Origin: Pteria penguin
Lineage: Eukaryota; Mollusca; Bivalvia; Pterioida; Pteriidae
Direction of reading: 5' to 3'
DNA length: 64,000 nucleotides
Assembly: GCA_035048485.1 (NCBI GenBank)
Contig: CM068581.1
Location: 3,382,430-3,446,429, forward strand
The notes under the pieces are model-generated. The model was given only the letters and a program-made list of their open reading frames with translations, was not told the DNA's origin and did no database searches. Shown in pieces: positions 59,501-64,000 of the stretch (its first letter is position 1; every line of letters begins with the position of its first letter). Position numbers and translations under genes: made by a program.

Positions 59501-62500
59501 TGATATTTTACGTGTATTTCTTTTACAAGACCTTGCGTTCGGAATCACAATTTTAACCTTGTGATCTTCACCTTGGAATTTGACCTGGCTTTAGTATAAC
59601 GGCTTATACAGACATATGTTATGGCATTATCCGTACCTCCTAGGTCAAGTTTTCCAGACTTTTTTTGCAGTCTTTCGAGGTATTTGATTGACTTTATATC
59701 AATGAGGGTCAGTACCATTTTGAATTTGGGTATGATTTGTGTGGTTCTGCCAGAGTTACGGCCCTTGAACTTAGAAATTTCAAGGATTTTAGTTTTCCTG
59801 ACTTTTTTCTGCAGTCTTTAAAGGTGTTGGATTAAAACTTAATATATAACTTTATATTAATGAGGGTCATTGCCAGCTCGCATTTGGGCATGATTGCTGT
59901 GGTTTTGCCAGAGTTACGGCCCTTGAACTTAGAAATTTTGAAGGACTTCACAGTTTTCTGCACGTTTTTCTGTAGTTTTTAAAGGTGTTGGATTAAAACT
60001 TGGTTTATTACTTTATATCAATAAGGGTCAGTACCAATTTGCATTTGGGTATGGTTGCTTTGGATTTATTAGAGTTCTGTCCCTTGAACTAAGAAAATTT
60101 CAAGTTTTTTACAGTTTTCTGGATTTCTTTATGCAGTGTTTCAGGGAATTTGATTGAAACTTGGCATGCATATTTATATCAATGAGGGCCAGTACCAGTT
60201 CGCATTTCGGTATACATGTAATTGCTTTGAGTTATGCCCCTTGTTATATGAGTTATCTTCCTTTGTTTTGAGGTAATTTAAATATCCGTAGTACTCAATT
60301 TTCCTATCCATGCCACACCATATTTTATGGACTTTTCCAGCAGTTTTTCTCAAGATATTGGATTTAAAACTTTATATTAATTAAAATTGATCCCCTTCAA
60401 ACTAAGCGACAGGCATATTATGCCACGCTAGGCATTGCTATTGTTTTATTATAATTTACATTACCATATGCAGTTTTTAAGAATTTGTCAAATCTATCTT
60501 TACCCCAGAATCATTTGAGGAAAGTCAATCATGTGCCCTGGAAAAAGAGAAAATGGAACAGGTTTCAGAATCAAGAAAGAAAAGAAAGAAAAAGAATTTG
60601 TCCTATGTGGATGATATTGAGAAGTGTAGGTAAGTAAGGTGTTCCTTACGGTAATATAGCACTATGTGAATGTTAAGTAATGTAGACGTGTAACAAATTC
60701 CCCAGTATAGCACTATGTGAATGATGTTGAATAATGTAGATGATTAAAGGGACATAATCCGAGACAGGAAAATTTTGGCATGAAAAGGATAAATTACGAC
60801 AATATCTTATTTTTCCTGTATTACATTAATTATAAACTTTGTGTTAATTGCAAAATTTAAAACTAAAATCCCTCAATGTTTTCGTAGAATAAAGGTAATT
60901 GAGTCGAATTAAATTCGGTTGGTATCAATTCCCCAAATAAGGCGATGCTCCGCCCATAATCATGCGCGTGCGCGGATATTCACTGTAGAAAACAACAAAA
61001 ATGGTTCACATGGAGGAATACCAGCACGAGAAAAGCAAAAGTGTGGTAGAAAATAACTATACACAGTCTCAAAGGCCAAAAAAAGAAAAGTGGAACAAAT
61101 GTGAGAATCGGGTAAAGCTCGAGTTTCATTGTCACATGATTTCCTCTGACCAATCTCATCAATATTCAAGAAGTTGGCCTGGTTATGTTGCAAATTTGAA
61201 ACGGGCATATCTCGTTAACGACATCGACTTAACGATACTTTTTACACATCTTAGATAATATACTCGCAAGCGATTGCCATTTAAGAAATCCGTTTACATT
61301 TTTTATATTTTTCCCGACTTCAATCGGACCATGCACCTTTAACAATTTCCTTAGTGTAGCAGTGTGTGGATGATGTTAAGTAATGTAGATGATTAACAAT
61401 TTCCTTAGTATAGCAGTGTGTGGATGGTGTTAAGTAATGTAGATGATTAACAAGTTCCTTAGTATAGCAGTGTGTGGATGGTGTTAAGTAATGTAGATGA
61501 TTAACAAGTTCCTTAGTATAGCAGTGTGTGGATGGTGTTAAGTAATGTAGATGATTAACAAGTGTCTTAGTGTAGCAGTGTGTGGATGGTGTTAAGTAAT
61601 GTAGATGATTAACAATTTCCTTAGTATAGCAGTGTGTGGATGATGTTAAATAATGTAGATGATTAACAAGTTCCTTAGTGTAGCATAGTATAGATTGCTT
61701 ATAATGCATTGATTTTGTGTACTTTAACTGATTTTATTGTAATAAATGTAATTTGAATTGGCATTGCCATATGTAGAAATTCACTACCCTGAAGTTAAGT
61801 GATGGGCATATAATGGCATTTAGACATTGCTCCCATTAAATTTGTTTTTATAATCTCTTCATTTTACTCAAGGAATTGATAATCAAAAGTATTTAATACT
61901 ATACAGATCGTCATTAATTGGCAAATATCCTTTTGTTCAGGCAAAATAAAAATACATAATACTTTGAAAAGGTAGAATTCTCTTAGATTTATTGCTTTTT
62001 GTAAAAGCAGTTGTGGCCCTTTGACCACAATATTTATCAGAATCAGTTCTGTACTGTAAATTGTAATAATCTTTATAGTTTTTTATAGTCATAGTTTTAG
62101 TGCATATTAGCATAAATATGACATATTAGTAAGGGACTTAGGTGACCAAGAGAAGTTCCTTGTTTTCATTTAATTTACAGTAGTTAATTTACAGTAGGTA
62201 TGTATGAGGTGTAAATCATTTTCCAGTAAAATATTTTTGTTTGTAGTACATGCTTTCCTAACATTGTATGTAGTAAAATACAATAGATTTTTTCTAAATT
62301 GAAATAATACAAAATGAATATGGTTTATCAACTGTAATAAATCCTGTATTGTTTTCTTACAACAGGGCATATAAAATACGAGAGAAAAATGAAAAACTTG
62401 TAAAATTTTGCACATCAGATACAATGAAGGTAAATAGATTTGCAGTATTATAAAGTATATATGTCTATAGAATATTATTGCATACTTATGTTTATATTAT

Positions 62501-63788
62501 TGCATACTTATGTTTATATTATTGCATACTTATGTTTATAGAGGGAAGTAATCTTATTTAACAATTTAGAATTGCTTATGACTCTTTTCACTGATGACTT
62601 GCTGCATTATATAATTATAAATAATCCCCAATCTTTCTCTATGGGTCAATGTGTAGAAGTTGAGAAGTCTGTCTTTGTACTAAATACATGTAATGATAAT
62701 TGTGGAGATATAGCTACGCTAACTAGTAGTATTGAAGCTAAAATGAGAATGTAATATTAATGTATATATTTATATATATGAATATTATGGGAAATGGAAT
62801 TGATCTTAAATAAGAAAGAAAATTGCATTAATTTTGTGCTGATTTCTTACTTCTAACAATAGACATGTCTAATTTGACACAGTTGCCCGCCAAATATAGG
62901 TCATTGTTAACACTGCAAAGTTAGTACATGTATGTAAATTTCATTTTGTTTTTTCAATACTGGGACAAAATTTGGAAAGAGTTCTGGTCAGGAAGGTAAA
63001 CCCAGATGTGCGGTATATCTGGACGATTGCTATTTTTGTTACTTATTGACCATTTCAAGTAATTTTAAGTGCACAGCTTTAAAAAACAAAATCTACTTAA
63101 CTGTATCCCAATGGACATTTTAAATTTGTTCTTTTAATATGATTTTAAAAAACTGTCTGGATTTCCCTTCCCAACCAGTAACAACAAATTGAAATCGAAG
63201 GATTGGACATGTATTTACTTGAAAAAAGACCAGACTGTTGTTTTGATGCATGTTACATCATAACTTTTGACTGATTATGATTTGCTCAGCTGTATTTTTT
63301 CACAGAGTTATCTAACTGAAATCTGGAATCAAAAGAGAAAAAGTGAACGACATGAAGCTTTCATGGGCACAAGTGCCAAGGCACGAGATAGTTTAATGCA
63401 TGCAGGATTTGGACCAATAGCAGATGAGGAACAGGTAACACAAACAATACACTCAAATTAGTTAATATTACATGCTGTTTTACTTAAGGGAATTTTAGTA
63501 CTGAATTTGGATATACATGTGCAATATTTCATTAACATATCTGCTGCTTTCATTGTTTTTCTAAATAATTGAGGCTGGTGTTTACCATTTTAAAAGTACT
63601 GCAGTATATTCAAGAATATTTTATGCTCAGGTATTTGATTTTATGTCATGTGTACAGTAGTTGACTGTATTATCTATTTATACTAGATTGATGACATAGC
63701 TTTAACCCTGAGTACATGGTTGGCAGAATTAGAGGGAACACAGGGAATCACAAATACCAGCTACATTGTAGATGTCTGGATTCCAGAG
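43673..63788 (+). CDS. PWWP-domain protein, PWWP3A/MUM1-like (gene 2, spliced, 3' partial)
   Basis: Ten exons join in phase: 43673-44583, 50232-50326, 51921-51985, 53852-53934, 54424-54490, 55854-55992, 60509-60629, 62366-62429, 63306-63434 and 63687-63788; 1776 nt, 592 codons, open, continuing past the window. Residues 1-303 are basic and low in order, with Lys/Arg clusters (KTKKRKN, RPKKGR) that could serve nuclear import. An acidic SDSDEE patch comes next. Residues 338-357 (MHEGDTVWLKYKGFPRWPAK) are the start of a PWWP domain with P-R-W-P in place of P-W-W-P; the beta-barrel continues in the next two exons. Downstream are charged, helical segments, a KKRKKK cluster and a C-terminal block ending in SYIVDVWIPE, which I associate with the PWWP3 group. 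PWWP domains bind methylated histone tails and DNA, and PWWP3A acts in chromatin at DNA breaks; a nuclear chromatin role is inferred, not shown. Confidence 0.8.
44584..45049. other. start of gene 2 first coding intron
   Basis: AT-rich, nothing recognised before the minisatellite block. Confidence 0.5.
45050..45560. repeat. ~35-bp minisatellite 'gtaagtcagtacagtcagta'
   Basis: Irregular units of 'aagtacatgtaagtcagtac' and 'agtcagtaggatcaat', about 13 copies. Minus-strand frames rich in Leu/Thr/Tyr are artefacts. Confidence 0.9.
45690..45910. repeat. 21-bp 'gtagaatgatgaagtaagtca' repeats
   Basis: About five copies at 45703-45795, then diverged relatives. Continues the same repeat theme as the flanking arrays. 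Confidence 0.85.
45910..46480. repeat. 43-bp minisatellite with a consensus 5' splice-site word
   Basis: 'gtcagtaggaccatcaagta' starts at 46085, 46128 and 46171, a 43-bp step; about 11 copies from 45920 to 46370. Nearly every copy contains CAAGTAAGTATGG, sense to gene 2. Irregular 'gtcagtagg' repeats continue to about 46700. Confidence 0.93.
47071..47237. mobile_element. 167-bp inverted-repeat element with GGGGTTACCATG ends
   Basis: Arms of about 64 bp, about 88% identical, with ends GGGGTTACCATG / CATGGTAACCCC. Each arm holds an inner palindrome-like part (GACAGGGTAT...ATACCCTGTC on the left). In gene 2 intron. No target duplication recognised. Confidence 0.88.
47391..49874 (+). mobile_element. 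Helentron/HINE-like element, copy 2 (2.5 kb)
   Basis: Collinear with 34581-37192 from TTTTTAGCTCACCTGAGCC to GGCCC-ACTT-GGGCC-TCTTGTT. It has fewer CCGTCGT units and shorter G-runs, lacks about 15 bp ('tgacgttttttt' repeat) near 47760 and about 60 bp near 48455, otherwise differs by scattered substitutions. It lies in the sense orientation in the first coding intron of gene 2. Confidence 0.75.
49875..50231. other. gene 2 intron, nothing recognised
   Basis: AT-rich sequence leading to the acceptor at 50231. Confidence 0.5.
50232..50326 (+). CDS. gene 2 exon with acidic SDSDEE segment
   Basis: Acceptor 'tttttcttgtag', donor CTTG|GTAAAT; 95 nt, phase 2 in, phase 1 out. Encodes VDWSSSFINLDDISC, SDSDEELPEGLTPTIL. 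Confidence 0.75.
50729..51753. mobile_element. ~1.0-kb MITE with GTGCAGTCCTAA ends
   Basis: Left GTGCAGTCCTAAGATAACAT, inverse of right GTGCAGTCCTAACATAACAT, 19/20 identical. Near both ends are G/C-rich words such as CGCATTAACGCG and ACGCGTTAA, while the centre (51130-51370) is an ATT/ATTT low-complexity tract. No transposase. In gene 2 intron. Confidence 0.88.
51921..51985 (+). CDS. gene 2 exon with PWWP motif
   Basis: Acceptor 'ctacttgcag', donor CTAAG|GTATAT; 65 nt, phase 1 in, phase 0 out. Encodes GKMHEGDTVWLKYKG then FPRWPAK, the first two strands and the signature of the PWWP domain. Confidence 0.85.
51986..52354. other. gene 2 intron, nothing recognised
   Basis: No exon or repeat seen. 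Confidence 0.5.
52355..53407. mobile_element. second, degraded copy of the CAGTGGATTC pogo/Tigger-like element
   Basis: Left end CAGTGGATTCTGTTTTATCT; near the right end 'atacatagaaatggtttggt', 'tatcagattaagtggagctc' match the right end of the element at 8767-10290 in order and orientation. About 1.05 kb, more diverged and without a transposase frame. Confidence 0.75.
53852..53934 (+). CDS. gene 2 exon, middle of PWWP domain
   Basis: Acceptor 'atttcacccag'. Encodes VSKLYFTKKKIQRITVEM and IHPLPNMDK. Two donors fit the phase needed (2): AAAAA|GTCAGT after 53934 and TTTTAG|GTTACC after 53964; the second adds ten residues (SVLTNKSRFR region). The choice is open. Confidence 0.7.
53990..54275. repeat. 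degenerate 'accagatctgcagtgaatat' repeat
   Basis: About seven irregular copies of 'ccagatctg(c)cacagtgaat' with 'attacctta', 30-45 bp apart, in a gene 2 intron. Confidence 0.8.
54424..54490 (+). CDS. gene 2 exon, end of PWWP domain
   Basis: Acceptor 'tctcctttcag', donor TTATG|GTAAGA; 67 nt. Encodes YTVMYNTSRILPFLNPNL, with the R-I-L-P-F type strand seen at the end of PWWP barrels. Confidence 0.8.
54640..55075. repeat. 74-bp minisatellite, about 6 copies
   Basis: 'aatcatgatagaggtgtcta' begins at 54671, 54745 and 54819, a 74-bp step. Outer copies are more diverged than inner ones. Confidence 0.93.
55076..55853. other. gene 2 intron, nothing recognised
   Basis: AT-rich; no exon or repeat structure seen. 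Confidence 0.5.
55854..55992 (+). CDS. gene 2 exon, charged helical region
   Basis: Acceptor 'tgttgacag', donor CATA|GTAAGT; 139 nt, phase 0 in, 1 out. Encodes KEGNEHKNPEYAALFKLATE, then EEVISERDKKALKSLP. Confidence 0.8.
56050..56700 (+). repeat. old relative of the Helentron/HINE-like element
   Basis: 'ttaggttacctgagcccatg', 'tgtctgtaagtctgttaaat', 'gcatgcatcagagtaat' and 'cctcctttgaccaac'-type text follow the order of the 34.6-kb element (start, target-sequence block, 'accctcctttgacaaactt' block) but are strongly diverged. No 3' hairpin recognised. Confidence 0.55.
57225..57375 (+). repeat. GTCAAGGTCA-type repeat fragment
   Basis: 'gtcaaaggtcaaggtcacat' at 57243 and 'gtgaaggtcactgaccctta' at 57361. 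Confidence 0.55.
57790..58795. repeat. 58-bp minisatellite, about 17 copies
   Basis: 'tggggatataa' starts at 57833 and 57891, a 58-bp step. Sub-types alternate: 'gtagaagggtgttaaagcag' and 'gtacaaggtttgttaaagtg', indicating higher-order repeat structure (for example the three near-identical units at 58440-58620). In the 4.5-kb intron of gene 2. Confidence 0.93.
58975..59610 (-). repeat. tandem ~140-bp units of the GACCTTGACC-type repeat
   Basis: 'ggctttcatatttcacatgt' and 'ttctttgtgacaggactttt' recur about every 135-145 bp, four to five times, each with a 'ttgacttacatttcaaaaac'-like block. Confidence 0.75.
59611..60440 (-). repeat. tandem ~160-bp units ending in the GCCACGCTAGGC repeat end
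   Basis: 'cagagttacggcccttgaac' at 59751 and 59909, relatives at about 60070 and 60230, i.e. a 158-161 bp step, each with 'tatatcaatgagggtcagta'. The stretch ends at 60400-60440 in 'ggcatattatgccacgctag', the inverse of the start of the element at 4735. Confidence 0.8.
60509..60629 (+). CDS. gene 2 exon with KKRKKK cluster
   Basis: Acceptor 'atctttaccccag', donor TGTAG|GTAAGT; 121 nt, phase 1 in, 2 out. Encodes SFEESQSCALEKEKMEQ, then SRKKRKKKNLSYVDDIEKC. Separated from the previous exon by a 4.5-kb repeat-filled intron. Confidence 0.8.
60640..60747. repeat. 54-bp minisatellite, left part (two diverged copies)
   Basis: 'agtatagcactatgtgaatg' and 'aatgtagatgattaa' match the right part at 61343-61690. 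The array starts only about 15 bp after the gene 2 donor at 60629 and is split at 60747 by a TTAA insertion. Confidence 0.85.
60748..61338. mobile_element. 591-bp TTAA-flanked element (piggyBac/Kolobok-type MITE)
   Basis: TTAA stands on both sides (60744-60747, 61339-61342). Ends AGGGACATAATCCGA and, inverse, AGGTGCATGGTCCGA, 11/15 identical. The minisatellite unit it interrupts reads 'gatgattaacaatttcc', so the empty site has one TTAA and the filled site two: a clean insertion. Inside is a more G/C-rich part (60940-60980, 'gcgcgtgcgcgg') and an 85-codon plus-strand frame (61001-61258) of unknown origin. Confidence 0.85.
61001..61258 (+). other. 85-codon frame inside the TTAA element, unknown
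   Basis: Starts MVHMEEYQHEKSKSVVENN, has a basic stretch RPKKEKWNKCENRVKLEF, a C-H pair (EFHCHMISSDQSHQ) and ends YLVNDIDLTILFTHLR. ATG in the context AAAAATGG. No family recognised. It could be a leftover of a transposase or chance; noted because codon content looks protein-like and it fills the only non-AT part of the element. Confidence 0.3.
61339..61692. repeat. 54-bp minisatellite, right part (~6.5 copies)
   Basis: 'agtgtgtggatg' at 61361 and 61415, a 54-bp step. 54 is a multiple of three, so the minus strand stays open for 129 codons with an 18-residue repeat; an artefact. Confidence 0.95.
61750..61835 (-). repeat. diverged end of the CATAATACG element
   Basis: 'gttaagtgatgggcatataatggcatttag' in order with the inverse of 4745-4790 ('acgcccatcacttaattc'). 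Confidence 0.55.
61836..62365. other. gene 2 intron, nothing recognised
   Basis: AT-rich. Confidence 0.5.
62366..62429 (+). CDS. gene 2 exon, short
   Basis: Acceptor 'tcttacaacag', donor ATGAAG|GTAAAT; 64 nt, phase 2 in, 0 out. Encodes AYKIREKNEKLVKFC, TSDTMK. Confidence 0.75.
62430..63305. other. gene 2 intron with a 23-bp triplicate
   Basis: 'attattgcatacttatgttt' occurs three times at 62474-62540. Otherwise AT-rich without recognised exon; the 60-codon frame at 62572-62754 has no family resemblance. Confidence 0.5.
63306..63434 (+). CDS. gene 2 exon of C-terminal domain
   Basis: Acceptor 'tttttcacag', donor GAACAG|GTAACA; 129 nt, phase 0 in and out. Encodes SYLTEIWNQKRKSERHEAF, then AKARDSLMHAGFGPIADEEQ. 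Confidence 0.8.
63687..63788 (+). CDS. gene 2 exon of C-terminal domain, last in window
   Basis: Acceptor 'atttatactag', donor CAGAG|GTAAAA; 102 nt, phase 0 in and out. Encodes IDDIALTLSTWLAELEGTQG, then TSYIVDVWIPE. Further exons must lie beyond 64000. Confidence 0.8.
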
Positions 63789-64000
63789 GTAAAACTTGTA
63801 CATTATGAAATGCTTTAATCCATGCCTACTTTTTCACAGTATCTACATGTATACAGACTGTTACTACATATGTACTGACCAATACTACCTACCTATGTCT
63901 CTTATCTAAATCATTGAATGCACTATACTGGATCGCAAGAAAAAATAAACATAGAAATAAAACTTTCCTGATTTATGTATATATTGAATTTAGAGGAGTA

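Noticed and set aside
61001..61258. Calling the 85-codon frame a gene 2 exon
   Set aside because: It lies wholly inside the TTAA element in the middle of an intron and has no splice sites matching the phase of its neighbours.
61320..61709. 129-codon minus-strand frame with an 18-residue repeat
   Set aside because: Product of the 54-bp minisatellite, a multiple of three.

Overview
The window is animal nuclear DNA and looks like a lophotrochozoan, most likely a mollusc (probably a bivalve; this is inference). It is AT-rich, the genes are split by introns with GT/AG ends, the introns are full of minisatellites, and there is a dense set of repeats of the kind common in molluscs: tandem 'GTCAAGGTCA' repeats, elements ending in AGCTCACCTGAG / CTCAGGTGAGC, CR1/L2-like LINE tails, and pogo/Tigger, Tc1, piggyBac-like and foldback elements. 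I see no prokaryotic, organellar or viral genes, no tRNA or rRNA gene, and no CRISPR array.

Only two protein-coding genes are supported, in divergent orientation. Gene 1 (minus strand, about 15.9 kb down to 3.5 kb, continuing past the left edge or ending in an unrecognised exon) encodes a ZNF474/ZC2HC1-like protein. Seven coding exons join with matching phases into 545 codons that carry eight C2HC zinc fingers, in four alternating A-B pairs. Gene 2 (plus strand, from 43.67 kb past the right edge) encodes a PWWP-domain protein that looks like the PWWP3A/MUM1 group. Ten coding exons (592 codons in the window) join in phase: a basic, disordered N-terminal exon, the PWWP domain across three exons, then helical C-terminal exons.

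The 27 kb between the genes, and most introns, is mobile-element debris. 1-3.5 kb: LINE tail with a 63-bp minisatellite. 3.5-15.9 kb: gene 1, with a 61-bp minisatellite, a 1.5-kb pogo/Tigger-like element and a 112-bp tandem duplication of part of a zinc-finger exon in its introns. 16-20.4 kb: Tc1 transposase remnant, an inverted-repeat element and a perfect-looking hairpin. 21.5-26.3 kb: a broken non-LTR reverse transcriptase joined in frame to a piece of another retroelement, AT/GT microsatellites, and another LINE tail on the minus strand. 27-34 kb: short MITEs, an ATT microsatellite and a 5'-truncated LINE with a 15-bp target duplication. 34.6-37.2 kb and 47.4-49.9 kb: two near-identical 2.5-kb Helentron/HINE-like elements. 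39-43 kb: a pogo-like MITE with a CENP-B-type HTH remnant, and a 466-bp foldback element. 44.6-64 kb: gene 2, whose introns hold at least six minisatellites and several MITEs.

The most unusual signal is a family of very small palindromes (24-60 bp) with arms CAGAGACATAT / ATATGTCTCTG. Seven copies lie between 16 and 39 kb. Four are flanked by perfect 7-bp direct repeats, two by 6/7 matches and one by 5/7, as expected if these tiny hairpins were inserted as mobile units. Other points of note are the exon-fragment tandem duplication with decoy 5' splice sites, a 591-bp TTAA-flanked element sitting exactly at the TTAA of a minisatellite unit, an intronic array of consensus GTAAGTAT sites, and the chimeric retroelement reading frame.
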